A stretch of DNA of 64,000 nucleotides from Mesaphorura yosii. Lineage: Eukaryota > Arthropoda > Collembola > Poduromorpha > Tullbergiidae. Below, piece by piece: positions 11,509 through 22,365 of the stretch. The notes under the pieces are model-generated. The model saw nothing but the letters and a program-made list of their open reading frames with translations. It searched no databases and had not been told where the DNA came from. The DNA is taken from contig WIXG01000171.1 in NCBI GenBank assembly GCA_009869945.1, forward strand, positions 1 through 64,000, written 5' to 3'. Positions within the stretch are counted from its first letter, which is position 1. Every line of letters starts with the position of its first letter. Position numbers and translations under genes: made by a program.

Positions 11509-11994
11509 ATGTTCAAGTCACTACCACTCTTTGTCCTGACGGTCGCGGTGGTGACCGCTGTGAATCTTATATCCATTCGTACGTCTTGATCCTAGGCCCG
11601 TCTGTCAACGTGATCCTTACGAATCACGCTGGACAACTCTCGATGTTAACGGAGGACACGAGGCTGAAGGGGATGCGGTTTGACCTGGCATTTCAGTGCA
11701 CGTACAGACAGAATATGGTGTTGCCGGGTGACATCAAGGGGGTAAGCCGCTGTGTGTGATAAGGCGGAACTGATAAGACGACAAATTTCTGTGTACTGAA
11801 TTCATATTTCACGGAATTTATAATTTCCTGCAGTGCGCCGATTTAAGACTGCGAGTTTACCAGAATTTCTTGTACCCGCCCTGCGTTGTTACTGCTGCTG
11901 GGCATGATGTAACCCTGCTGACTTGTATTGTACGCGTGCGCGGATCAGATTTACAGTTCACTCCGTTCATAATGATAACCATAATTCTTGCATA
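11509..11994 (+). CDS. Possible small secreted protein, unknown function
   Basis: The ATG at 11509 gives a strong signal peptide (MFKSLPLFVLTVAVVTAV) but its frame soon stops. The adjacent frame is open from about 11580 to a GTAAGC donor at about 11740; a CTGCAG acceptor near 11834 continues in phase with a Cys-containing exon ending in TAG at about 11992-11994. Joining the signal exon to the rest needs removal of a GT...AG piece of only 17 bp (11579-11595), or a frameshift, or a different 5' exon. The mature part would have several cysteines and a hydrophobic C-terminus. No known domain is seen, and the model is weak. Confidence 0.35.
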
Positions 11995-12253
11995 GCGTTG
12001 CACGCATGTCTCACTCATTGTATGAATGCTCGTACTTGTTAGAATGATGCTAAAATGAAAGGTTTTCATTTCCTTTATCTCGGGAGAAATCCAAAGACGT
12101 ACGCAGACATTCCGTATATGCAAAGTACAAAGTAAAATTTTCAATACAATTTGTCACATTTTTTTATTTACATACACTAATCAACATCTTCTTTTGCGAC
12201 AAGGTAAGCCTTCTGAGGATTTTTTCCAAAGCCAACAATCGCTAAATGCAATC

Positions 12254-13710
12254 TCAGACGAGACCTTGGCGTAGAAGAGGTCGAGGCTCATGATACATGG
12301 AAGGAGAATCGTCCACCGTCCCACTCGACCCAAACTTTCGCTTCATACACCGTGCAATGGAAGCCAATCCACTAAACACGATTAATAGGAAACCACCAAC
12401 CATCCATCTGCCCGCACCTGAACTGACTCCTCCACCCCCATATGAACTAACACTGTCGCCATATGAACCACTGCCATATGAACCACCGCCATATGAACCA
12501 CTTCCATATGAACCACTTCCATATGAACCACTTCCATATGAACCACTTCCATATGAACCACTTCCATATGAACCACTTCCATATGAAGTGTAGACTGTTC
12601 TTGTCCATACTTGGTGGGTGGTCCCACGACACGTACTGGCGCTCTCGTCATAACTCATAAGAGAGTCCGAACTTGAATTTGTGCTCGTGTTTTTTGTTCC
12701 AGTACCATTACCATCAAGTACGTCGGGATTAAGAAGAATGTCCCAAATGCTTGTCACACAGTTCAGTTCACCATTGCAAAAGAGTCCACGTGCGATGCAA
12801 GTCATATTGTGGAATTTGGAACACGGTCGAAGGTTCAAGTTCTTCAAGTTGGAGCGAGCCGCCGGTTCCGAGCAGTCTGTGAATGTACACACAAAAGATT
12901 CATTTGCAACTTTTTGAGCAGATTTCATTTCCTAACTTGTCACCTTGGTAAAGTGTGAATGTTAGTCCACCAATGGACTTTGCTGGAATGGAGCGACCGG
13001 ACGTACTTCTCCAGGGGGTACCACTACCACGGTCAAATAAACTGATTCCCCCAAACTCATAGAATCCAACATATGTAATTTCAACAAACACACTTCCAGG
13101 CCCTTTGTAATCTTCTAGCGCCAGGATATTGTACACATCATCTGTGTACTCCCCCGTCCCTCTTTTGCAGAGGTATGTGGGCTGTTTGGCCTTATCTTCT
13201 GGGTAACTAAACTGCAGGTACACGCAGAAATTAAGTAGTAATGTCAATGTGCCAAATCTGCACCTGCTGCTTTTGACTTCATCTTACCTTGATCCAGTAT
13301 TTACTGCAGATCTTACTCTCTTTTGTTTTCAAGCCTGAATCTGAACTATCTGTTTTGTTCTCCACAAGTTCCCATGCACTGATAAACATCCCAGTACCAT
13401 TTTGACGGACATGGATTGTAAAGTTATAGACCATCTGCCATTCAGACGATTGCAAGTAATGTGTGTATGACTGGAATGGGTACGTGTCCAGAAGCAGGTC
13501 CTGGTTGTTAACTTCGCTCACGGATGTCGAGTAGGATTCTTTTCGATCTACGCAATTAAAAAAGTGTTAATCCATTTATCTTTCATCTTTGCAATCAGTT
13601 CAAAATGTACGGAATGACTTACAGGTTTTTGCGAGTGCCGCTGCCGCATCGGCTAAGATGCACGCAGAAACCAGCCCAAGTGCCACAAAAGGGATTAGGG
13701 CTGAAACCAT
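12254..13710 (-). CDS. Single-pass membrane protein with LDLa-like module and Gly/Ser/Tyr repeat stalk
   Basis: The ATG at 13710 opens a signal peptide. Exons then run through about 13521-13279 and 13247-12900 to the last exon (about 12890-12254). The ectodomain has several cysteines and Asn-glycosylation sites. A CIARGLFCNGELNC segment resembles the N-terminal half of an LDL-receptor class A repeat. It is followed by a Ser/Thr-rich part, a run of YGSGS pentapeptides, one TM helix (about 12385-12330) and a short basic cytoplasmic tail. This is the layout of a cell-surface protein with an extended flexible stalk. Exon borders in the middle are approximate. I do not recognise a named ortholog. 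The repeat stalk is coded by a 15-bp minisatellite. Confidence 0.6.
12459..12590. repeat. 15-bp coding minisatellite (about 8 units)
   Basis: Tandem units of CATATGAACCACTTC with few changes. On the minus strand they encode repeated YGSGS. The unit has no stop in any of the six frames, which produces several overlapping spurious ORFs. Confidence 0.9.
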
Positions 13711-15649
13711 TGTAGAAGGACGACGATGCGAAGTTTTATGCCAGACTGGGTCGAATTTCGCAAACACCTCAACTTGTTTCAAGTGCCCGACTGACCATGG
13801 AGGCTGACGAAGTGAAATGCGATTCTACAGGTTGGTTCAGAGGATATTATTACTCAAGCGATGTCAGCTAAAGATTCCCAGGAAAGAAAGATGAAAACGA
13901 CAAATCTTGCTATGCGTATGTATGAGCGACGATTTTTAAAATAACGTTTTATCAACGTGTGGATTAATTTATTGCAAGATAGGCTAAGAAAAGTTAAAAG
14001 ATAAGGTTCGGGTTCTTTATCTTCTGTATACAGTACAGATTCTGTCCTGCTAAATATAAACGTTCACTTCTAAGAATCCTGTGAAGAAATCGTCTTGTTT
14101 AGCAGTTCACGTCCGTGCGCATGTCGAGAATGATGATGCTAATGCTGATGAGCAAAGGTCAAAACGGATATTTTATTACAATTTCCAGCTTTTCCTGCAG
14201 TGTTTCGTTGCTTTTGCGTTATGATGAGCAAAATAGCAAAATGAGCACTCAACATTTACCATGGGGAATTGAGGTTTGTCCTGGAGGAGGAAAGTGCACA
14301 AGATTTTCGCACTCGTTGCATATTTCATGCATAGTCACTTCTCTACCAAATGCAAACTGCAAAAAACGATATAAAACAAAGTACAAGCGGAAATAGATTG
14401 TGCGGGGCGTTTAAACAAGCTCGGTTTTGTTTACATTGCGAACACGAGCAAGTCACGGCAGTGAGTGCTGGACTGGAAATCCAGGTACAACAATTTTTGC
14501 TAATTTTGTGAGATAGCCCTCTCGGGGCTTTCTGCAAAATGCGGCGGAACACTCAACCTTTTACAAACAAGTCAATTTGATAAGATATACCTTGAAAACA
14601 TGAATATTTGACTGTCGTTTGGTCAAAAATTTGCATGTCCCAATAAACCGCGCGTAACCCACAAAATCAAACTATTATTTTTGTTTAGCAAGCAGAGATT
14701 GATCTGATCAGAGCTTGTTGCGCAATTTGTCCTTCAATTTTCGGTTTAAACGCACCTTGCGAATGCTTTTTCCTCTTTGCCTATTGAATCAATTCACATG
14801 AGATGAACAATAAATGAACTTTGAAATCATCATCAGTAAACACCATGCCCGCTCACACGCAAGCATTTTTTATCCGTAATATAAACCGTCATAAAATTGT
14901 CAATAAATTGGGAATCCAAACCGTAATAAATTCTCAAACCACCCATTACAGCTTACTGAAGTTCACTTTACAGGCCAGAACATAGGTCATAAATGTTTCA
15001 ATACCCCCAAAAGTGGTACATGCCACACGCACCAAAAATACAAAATCCCGCGACACCCGCGAGCGAACGAAACACACGATCATATGTTTCAAACGCGAGA
15101 CCACTCACGCGATCGAATTTTGGTCAGCAGATGAAATATTATATCTGTCGTTTTGTTTTCACCAGCGATGAGCTTTTAATTCAATTATTTACCCAAAAAC
15201 TAAATCAACAAGTGAATGACGACTGCCGACTGTCATTTCTACATGCACCTGTATCTCTAACTTATCTCTTCTCTTTTGTTACTCATCCCAAAGAGTTACA
15301 CAAAAGTCCCTTCCCATTCATAACAGGCACGTATTTTCAGAGTCGGATGTAATTTTCTTGAAGGCACAATCACAGTTAATCGTTGTCTACCTTAACTTTT
15401 TAACGCTAAATAAGCTTATTGAATTTGGAATCTCTCTCTCAGTCTGAGAATCCCATAAAAACCCCAAGCCTTCAATCTGGAGTTTAACTTCACAATGATG
15501 AGGATTTTGGTGTTATAAAAACACAGATGCCCAACCGTAAACCAAATCTACCCTGCATTAAATGCAAAGGCTCGACAGTGCCGCCTTGAACACGTAAATG
15601 TGCACGTTGTCTACGTGATTTATCATGTAGTCTAATGTACAAGTATCTA
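13711..15649. other. Intergenic, no supported gene
   Basis: AT-rich region with two open frames on the plus strand (14115-14396 and 14993-15352). Neither shows a signal peptide, domain or clean exon context. No TE or RNA gene is recognised. Confidence 0.45.
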
Positions 15650-15919
15650 TTATTTACCATTATTAAAACGGTTTAATTTTAGCCAGTCGCATTGTGCTAG
15701 AACCAAAGCCTGATTGCCATGCGCCCGCGCTAGAGTCCAAGTACAATCCAAAGAATTTGACGAGAGGTTGTACACGCTCAAGCTGAGCGCGTCATATCGA
15801 TCGCCTTGTGACGATCTGCGCCGATGCGAGGGGCGCCCATTTGCAACTGGAGTTTGCATTGGTTTTATGGCGACGGTGCAGTAAAGCACCGTCAAAGCAA
15901 GTAACCACAGTGACACCAA
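15650..15919 (-). CDS. Possible exon of a small secreted protein
   Basis: The open frame starts with a strong hydrophobic signal-like segment (LVSLWLLALTVLYCTVA) followed by a basic linker and a part with a C-T-W motif vaguely like the start of a CUB domain. There is no ATG at the start of the frame. A TAG just upstream could be a splice acceptor (GCATGTAG), so an upstream exon would have to supply the start. A possible GTAAAT donor lies at the end. No partner exon could be traced. Confidence 0.25.
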   Translation of the reverse strand: MVSLWLLALTVLYCTVAIKPMQTPVANGRPSHRRRSSQGDRYDALSLSVYNLSSNSLDCTWTLARAHGNQALVLAQCDWLKLNRFNNGK

Positions 15920-16476
15920 TTTCTACATGCTGGCAATCAAATTCAGTCTGGTCGTTTGTGATGACGTTACTCGTGGCTGATGTGCTATTTATACCTTTTC
16001 GTACCTGAACTTAGCGATGGGCAACAGATACGAAATCTCTTTATTAACATCGACCCAAGGAATGCATCATTAAAACTCAATTTTATTGTTATCCCTTTGT
16101 ATCGAGACCTAGCTTCCTTCGATAAAGGATGTGGACTACGTCGTGGGGTCGCCTGTAACGGATATCAGCACCTTCGTCAATGGTTACATGCTGACCAGTT
16201 ACTTCAACATTTACTACGCGGTGGGAGGATCGCGGTCGACATCAACACATTGCAAATTGCTTTGCATAATTCACAAAAGGTGTCAAGGTCAAATTTCAAA
16301 TCAGAGGGAGTACAAGCATGGCTGAGGGCCGCAGTTGCATCACTCTTATGTCCCTCGTTCGCCAGTTCAAATACATCAATATTTGGCTTGACTTGGCTTC
16401 GGACCATGTGTTTTTCCCCTACCAGTTGATGTTTGATGACGTTCAACACTTGAACCTAATTCCCAGGTATTGGAGT
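15920..16476. other. Unresolved region with short open frames
   Basis: Several overlapping plus-strand frames (15980-16429 and 16131-16325) are open, but none has a clear start, domain or splice context. It lies just past the 3' end of the ankyrin gene. Confidence 0.35.
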
Positions 16477-18303
16477 TCACGCAATTGCACAACATTTATT
16501 GCATCTTTGAGGGTCAGGTCGCGGTTTGAAGGAGCCGCCACGCTCAGCACCTGCCACTGAGTCAGCTCCGCGTGGTGCGACTCCAGGGGCTGCCGCACTA
16601 TACTGTTGACGGAGCAGGTACTCAACAACTTGAGTGTGGTCACGAGCGGCCGCGAAGGCAATCGGAGGCGGGTGTCCGCTGTTCACAACTGCTCCGTGCT
16701 CGACGAGACATTGGACGACGGGAAGAAAGCCGACGTGTGCAGCGAGTTGCAGTGGATTGAGCCCTGCTGCCATTTCCTGTGCCACACGATTGACGCTCAC
16801 GCCTCGCTCACACAAATAATGAACCACCTCCAGGTACCCGTGCTCAATGGCGAAAGCGAGTGGATCTGCACGAGTGGAACCGGGCACGTGGGCAGGTTCC
16901 AGCTCCGCGCCTGCTTTGGTCAGTAGCTCAAGGATGCCGTCCGCCTTGACTTGGTCCAACTCCGGCTTTGTTTTTGCAACCAACGCGAAGATAATGGGTG
17001 AAAGACGAAGTTTGGCCAAGTTTGGATCCGCGCCTGCCTCCAGCAAGAAAGCGACCACGGGAAGTTGCTGGCTACCAATTGCTCCCATCAGCGCCGTGAC
17101 CTGGCCTTTCTGCAGCAACGCGTTCAGGTCCGCACCGTTTTGCACCAGGCACCGAACACTGTCCAATGCGCCGGCCTTCGCCGCCGTGAAAAGCGGGCTC
17201 TCGTCATTCTTGCTCCTCACCTCAACCTTAGCCCCGGCTTCAATCAGCCACTCGAGCACAGCGTAGTGGCCCGATCCGGCGGCAAGGTGGAGCGCTGTCA
17301 ATCCGTCCGAAGTCGGCGCCTCCAGCTGGGCGCCAACGTGCACCAGGTGCTTGACTGTGGCCAAGTAGCCACGACATGCCGCCATGTGCAGAGCTGTGCC
17401 CTTCACACAGCCGTCTGTCGCATTCACGTCGGCTCCTTGTTCCACGAGAAATTGGACAATGTCCACCAGATCCCTCGGCTCGCTCAGGACGATTCCAGTG
17501 TAGTCGATGGTTCCGTTGTCCCGCTTAAAGAAACCGATCCTCTCGTCGCGCCCCATCGCAGCCAGATGCAGGGCGCTGTACCCAATCGTGGTCGTTGTGA
17601 GCACCGGTGCTCCGCTCTGGACGAGGGTCTGTACCGACTCCAAGCTGCCGCTCCTGGCAGCATGATGCAGGGGAGTCTTTCCGTCTGCATCGAACACGGA
17701 CAAAGCTGCTCCGGCTAGTACGAGGGCCTTGATCATACCTGCATGGCCGCCCATTGCAGCGACGTGAAGTGGAGTCAGGCCCCCGACTCGGCTCGCTGTG
17801 CTCGGCTTCAGCTTGAGTGTGTCGAGGAGAAACTCAAGAACCGCCGCCTGCTCAAAAATGACGGCGATGTGCAACGGAGACGCGAACTCGTTGCTGGAGA
17901 AGTCTACTCGCTTGGCACTGGCGCCATCAGCCAAGTACTTGAGTATGTTCATGTCTCCCCGGCGGACTGCGATGTGGAACGGGCTGAAGGTACCGTCGTA
18001 CAGGGTCAGACTCAGGCCTGGGTTCTTCTCCAGGAGGTACTGCAACATGTCCAGGCGGGAGTGGTTGACCGCTACGTGTGCAGCAGTGATTTTCCTGCCC
18101 TCGGCGCCCACGTAATGCTGGAACGCGTCCACGAGCATTCGGTACAGGGCAGGATTGTTGGCTGGTTGCTGTAGGATGAGTGCCATCGGCCCCAAAAATG
18201 ATTCAAAAAGCGCCTGCGTGACACACTCGTTCTTCCGCAAGTCGGACTCGATTTTGCTGACCTCACTGTCCAGCTCCGGAATCCTGTGTGGCCCGGAGTT
18301 CAT
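16477..18303 (-). CDS. Ankyrin-repeat protein, intronless coding region, CaaX-like C-terminus (608 aa)
   Basis: One uninterrupted ORF from the ATG at 18303 to the TGA at 16477. After about 65 N-terminal residues it is almost entirely ankyrin repeats, roughly a dozen, shown by repeated TPLHVAA / TALHLAA helices and GAD-VNA turns. Ankyrin repeats bind protein partners; no enzyme domain is present. The tail after about residue 565 is low-complexity and basic and ends ...NKCCAIA. The last four residues (CAIA) fit a CaaX prenylation box, which would anchor the protein to membranes. A likely 5' UTR intron is seen: GTAAGC donor near 18651 and ACTAG acceptor near 18330, with a TATA box upstream, so it is a spliced host gene. 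No specific ortholog is recognised. Confidence 0.85.
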   Translation of the reverse strand: MNSGPHRIPELDSEVSKIESDLRKNECVTQALFESFLGPMALILQQPANNPALYRMLVDAFQHYVGAEGRKITAAHVAVNHSRLDMLQYLLEKNPGLSLTLYDGTFSPFHIAVRRGDMNILKYLADGASAKRVDFSSNEFASPLHIAVIFEQAAVLEFLLDTLKLKPSTASRVGGLTPLHVAAMGGHAGMIKALVLAGAALSVFDADGKTPLHHAARSGSLESVQTLVQSGAPVLTTTTIGYSALHLAAMGRDERIGFFKRDNGTIDYTGIVLSEPRDLVDIVQFLVEQGADVNATDGCVKGTALHMAACRGYLATVKHLVHVGAQLEAPTSDGLTALHLAAGSGHYAVLEWLIEAGAKVEVRSKNDESPLFTAAKAGALDSVRCLVQNGADLNALLQKGQVTALMGAIGSQQLPVVAFLLEAGADPNLAKLRLSPIIFALVAKTKPELDQVKADGILELLTKAGAELEPAHVPGSTRADPLAFAIEHGYLEVVHYLCERGVSVNRVAQEMAAGLNPLQLAAHVGFLPVVQCLVEHGAVVNSGHPPPIAFAAARDHTQVVEYLLRQQYSAAAPGVAPRGADSVAGAERGGSFKPRPDPQRCNKCCAIA

Positions 18304-18676
18304 GTTGCAAATTGCAGTGAAATGTAGACTCCTAGTTTGTCGATTAATGCAGGGCGGAGGAGCAGCAACACTTGCAACAGTTCGCGAACTATTGAAATTG
18401 TGATTCCCAGACGGATGGGCTGTGACTCATTTTGTCGTACGTGTTGCATATGCTTTATCGCACTAAGCCCACACCCAGAGTCAGTCAGTGAACGAGAGCG
18501 AGAGCAAAAGATAATGAGACACTTATTTCTTCCTCTGAATTTTGTACTTGCGATATCTGCGAATGCAAGCATGAACGAGGGAGAACGTATCCTAACATTG
18601 TCGAGTTTTAATTTACACAAGACGCAAAGACAAATCCTCCTGCTTACCTTCAGAATGCTGTTGCCTGAGTGAATCA

Positions 18677-18683
18677 TTATATA
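18677..18683 (-). promoter_or_regulatory. TATA box of the ankyrin-repeat gene
   Basis: On the minus strand this reads TATATAA, about 30 bp before a short putative first exon that ends at the GTAAGC donor near 18651. Confidence 0.45.
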
Positions 18684-18689
18684 AGACCT

Positions 18690-20190
18690 CTCTCATGGAC
18701 AACTTGGTACATGCAATAAGAATCATGAAGAATTAGCCAATCTGGATAAATCCGATTAGTTTGACGTCAATGCCATCCCAAAAGGTAGTTCAAATGATCG
18801 CAGGTGCGGGTGCTCACCTCCGACGTCACCATATCAATTAAATTTTTCTCATGCATGGTCCAAAGGTGGGTAGAGTCCAAAACGGGATTGTGAATTGTGT
18901 GTTCGTTCTTAACGCAGACTCGTATCTACGTGTAGAGATTCTCTTTTCTGTTAGAGTGCGTAAAAATAGAAACTAGTTCATGGTCAAACACGGTGCTGTG
19001 CCGCGGTTCGAGTTCGCCATCTTTGGCTTCGAAAAATGTGCATACGGGCACATTTAAGTACGAATAAGTAGGCTAGAGTATCACAATGTCATAGAAAATT
19101 CAGTGGACAGTGGAAATTTGGCTCTCATTCTGAAAAGAACAAAAATGAAAACTCATCATGCTCAAAAGTAGAATCCAGATTGTACGGTTGGCTAAATATT
19201 TCAACATTTTAGCTTGTCATTTCACTTTGTGAATTAGAGTTCAGGTTAGGGCACTGTACAGCATATTTAAAGTAAACTGAATGTTCATTTCTCTTTTCGA
19301 AGCCATTCAATGCGAGGCAAGAGTCAGTCGTCGACACTCTGCTGGACAGTTAACATTGTCATAAGCATTGTGAGTATTTGTCATCATTACTGGTCAAGTC
19401 CGCTAGAATCAGTTGTCCAGTCGAGTGAGTGTCCGTGCCACTCTGTCAATTCCTAACCCCTGTCGTCTCATCATCATCAGAACCATTCATTCCAGTCCTC
19501 TCATTCTCCGCTGAATACAGATCTTCAGTTTGGATTCAACAGTTTGCAATCTACGGGTTATCTGCGCTGAGCTCTGATGTCTTTATCCGCGCGTTTGCAA
19601 ATTGGGTATTGACCTGTCCATTTTTATTGACTATTGACTCTAAGATCAATTCATGGAAATGGTGGTATTAAAAGAAACAATAAATACTGTATTGCACAAA
19701 TTTGCGAATTCAATGGAAAAACAGTAAAATCCAGCACAAGCTTCTGAGCTAAGTAAAATATTAATCAGTTTAACGATAAGATAGCCACGATCCACAGTTC
19801 GTTTGTTCGCAGTCAATGAGTTCGCGTCATGCTGTTAGCTGTGACAAATTACATTACTCATTTAATAAATATTGGCGATGCTCTCAACATAATAAAAACC
19901 TAATCGTTTACAAACTCACATGCGTGATCTGCGTTGTCGAATATGTGGGTTTTTGCTTTCAATCAAAAGTGATAAGAGGCGTATCAGGGCAAGCAATTAG
20001 ACTGGACACCGTCGCCAATAAAATATATTTTACTCCAGTCACACTGAACCCATTTAATTTTGTTACCACATCTTCAGTTGTTAGAAGTTGCGCCTCAATT
20101 GGTGCCACCGCGAGATATAAGAAGCTATAACTAGAAGCGCAATTAACTGTGAGACTGCCAACGACACAATTTTGATCGAATAACGTACAT
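18690..20190. other. Intergenic, no gene seen
   Basis: AT-rich spacer with short plus-strand frames (19429-19671 and 19816-20130) lacking domains or exon context. Confidence 0.5.
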
Positions 20191-21357
20191 TTAAACTACA
20201 GCCAGCAGGATCGAGATGAATGACTGCGAAAGGTAGGACACGTACTCAACCTTTGTCGACCTCTCGACCACAAACTGCCCGGCGATGATGCAATGAATTG
20301 GTCTACAGGAATCCACAATTTTCTGGAGTACAGTGTCGTGATAACTCCTATCAGTCGACCGGATCTTGATTGAGCGTATCAACTCGACGGAGAGACCCGA
20401 CACATCGCCCATGGCCGATAGTGTGCATATAAGTTGGCCAAGACCAAACGGAGATGCCAACGGGAACAACACGTATACCCAGAATTCAGCCACGTGATGA
20501 AATTTTATGGTGCCGTATAGGCAGAAGAGTGTACAGATCTCCATGCACATCTTGAACGTGCCGAACAGAATTGAGCAGAACCCGTTGTTGTACATTGTTG
20601 ACAGAATGATCAACGAGCGGTACATTTCAGTCGCCTGGATGTTCAATTCCTTACCGCCGCCTGGGCCTAATCCAGACCTTATTGCCTTCTGCCAGACGAT
20701 GCTCGTCTTTAAGTACGCGTAGCTAAGATAGAATGAGAACCAGTTGTTAGTAATCATTTTCCAGAGGGTGAACGTCTCGAGCGAGACGCAGGCACCAAGA
20801 AGAAAACCATTCTGCCACTGAGCCGGAACCATTGAGAAGTAGTTGAACTTGTGGTACGGTTTTATGATCGAGAGCACTGGGGCCACCATGCAAATGAGGG
20901 TAAGGTAGACTGGCAGGATGTAGAACAGGTTGTCGAGACGCGATGGGCGAGCATATTCTTTACCCAGGTATTTTTTCCCTTGCATCTTGTTGAAGCACAG
21001 CAACTGATTCACGATGCTGCACAACTCGGACGGATTCAGGGTTGCTCCGACCTGCTCGATGAAGGTCGACGAGTAGGCGATGACCATAAGGAACTGGAGC
21101 ACGACGGAGTAGTGCAGAGTCTGGAACTCATACTGCGTGTACCCAAAAGGTAATCCGGGGATCAGACGCACTATGACGTAGCCAGCGTGGAAACCGGTTA
21201 GCGCCATGTTCACATTGCGGATCCATTTGATCCAAACTGATTTTGTAGGTAATAGCTTGCTGAAAGACTCCGCCGAGTTCCATGTAAGTGGAAAATTTGT
21301 GACCGATGCGAAGGCTGCGCACAGTTCAAGCATCCGGTGCTCCTTCTTCGTCAACAT
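20191..21357 (-). CDS. Multi-pass chemoreceptor-like membrane protein (388 aa)
   Basis: Single-exon ORF with ATG at 21357 and TAA at 20191. It has about seven hydrophobic segments spaced over the length, short loops, and a C-terminal part with a SCRPIHCIIAG block before the last helix. Size and topology are those of the arthropod gustatory/odorant receptor superfamily. I infer a lineage-specific, fast-evolving chemoreceptor expected in sensory-neuron membranes. The canonical TY-x5-QF ending is absent, unlike the receptor at 39.7-41.3 kb, so the two belong to different subfamilies. Family assignment rests on topology and context, not on a diagnostic motif. Confidence 0.6.
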   Translation of the reverse strand: MLTKKEHRMLELCAAFASVTNFPLTWNSAESFSKLLPTKSVWIKWIRNVNMALTGFHAGYVIVRLIPGLPFGYTQYEFQTLHYSVVLQFLMVIAYSSTFIEQVGATLNPSELCSIVNQLLCFNKMQGKKYLGKEYARPSRLDNLFYILPVYLTLICMVAPVLSIIKPYHKFNYFSMVPAQWQNGFLLGACVSLETFTLWKMITNNWFSFYLSYAYLKTSIVWQKAIRSGLGPGGGKELNIQATEMYRSLIILSTMYNNGFCSILFGTFKMCMEICTLFCLYGTIKFHHVAEFWVYVLFPLASPFGLGQLICTLSAMGDVSGLSVELIRSIKIRSTDRSYHDTVLQKIVDSCRPIHCIIAGQFVVERSTKVEYVSYLSQSFISILLAVV

Positions 21358-22016
21358 TTTGGAGTCCTATTCCGGTCAGGCGAGGCAGAACTGGACAAGG
21401 CAGGATCAAGTGTCAGACTAATATGATAGCAGCCCTCAATAAACGGGCGAAGGATGGACGAACAGGTGACGAAGGCATTGCGAAATATAAAATTCGATAA
21501 TCAGTGGAAAATTTCCACTAATTATCGTTCCACGCTCTTTAGGTCTTTGGAATTATTTATTCATTGAAGTCAATCTTGCATTTCACACCTTGAACTACTA
21601 CCGGTGCAATTAAAATAGAAATAGAGTGGTTTACGGGCACAGATAAGAGTTTAATTTGATGCGATTTGGATTTGATATTGATCTTTCAAACACACTACAG
21701 TCACTGTGTCATCAATTTAGTCAATCTTAATTTCAAACATTAGCTTGGATCTATTTCAGAATTGTAGACAGAAGAGCTTAATAATTGCCAGTCACAACGT
21801 TTCTTGTTTCTCAGAATTTCTGAACGTCAAACGCCATGTCGGTAATTAGTGAAAGGTGATCCAATACTTTTCATACTATTGCATTGGTAAAAACAACAGG
21901 AGAGAGGTCTTGTGCACTAAAATTGTCGCCCAAACTCGCCACCGCCGAACTCTCACTTACAAGGAACTATGTACTGAAAATGTGGACTACACCACAAATG
22001 CAAAGGAGTAGATATT
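21358..22016. other. Intergenic, no gene seen
   Basis: AT-rich upstream region of the chemoreceptor-like gene. Nothing is recognised. Confidence 0.5.
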
Positions 22017-22258
22017 TTACATTAGGTTAAGATTACATAAAAATAAATAAATGATATAATCCAAATGATAAGCTACTCCACGTAGGTAAGCCACAACAGC
22101 AGTATTGTAAACTTCGATGTCCTCATGTTTTTCGTACGACTCGACGACTTTCTTAAGAAGGTCGGCAGCTAAATTGTACTTGTGTCGTCCTGACCCGACA
22201 TCTCCACCAAGAATAACTTCTGGGTAATCCCATAATCGTACAATGTAATTTATTTATG
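22017..22258 (-). pseudogene. Coding-like fragment with helical (TPR-like) character
   Basis: A minus-strand frame of about 80 codons without an ATG start ends at 22017. It contains a strongly helical stretch with heptad-like charge and Ala/Leu pattern (AADLLKKVVESYEKHEDIEV, then AVVAYLRGVAYHLDY). It resembles a TPR or helical-repeat exon. It lies downstream of the NTPase stop at 22366, but the phase of the only nearby GT donor does not join it in frame. It may be a relic exon of the NTPase gene or of a lost neighbour. Confidence 0.4.
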
Positions 22259-22365
22259 TAACAATCAACCAACAGTTTAGCTTAACAATTTTGGTAACGA
22301 ATTCCAAGCACACGTGTGGGTGTTACAAAATATCAATTATTAGTGACAATGGAGGAATAAAGTGA

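Noticed and set aside
12459-12590. CRISPR-like array
   Set aside because: Units are contiguous without unique spacers and the genome is eukaryotic.
12382-12660. Overlapping repetitive ORFs on both strands (PYEPLP, HMEVV, WFIWK and HMNHF type repeats)
   Set aside because: Shadows of the 15-bp minisatellite, whose unit lacks stops in all frames; only the YGSGS frame continues into signal, TM and spliced exons.
16572-17718. Long plus-strand ORFs opposite the ankyrin gene
   Set aside because: Mirror frames of a GC-richer repeat-coding region; no family resemblance.
16477-18303. Horizontal transfer of the ankyrin gene from an endosymbiont
   Set aside because: The putative 5' UTR intron and TATA box fit a host gene; being intronless alone is not enough evidence.
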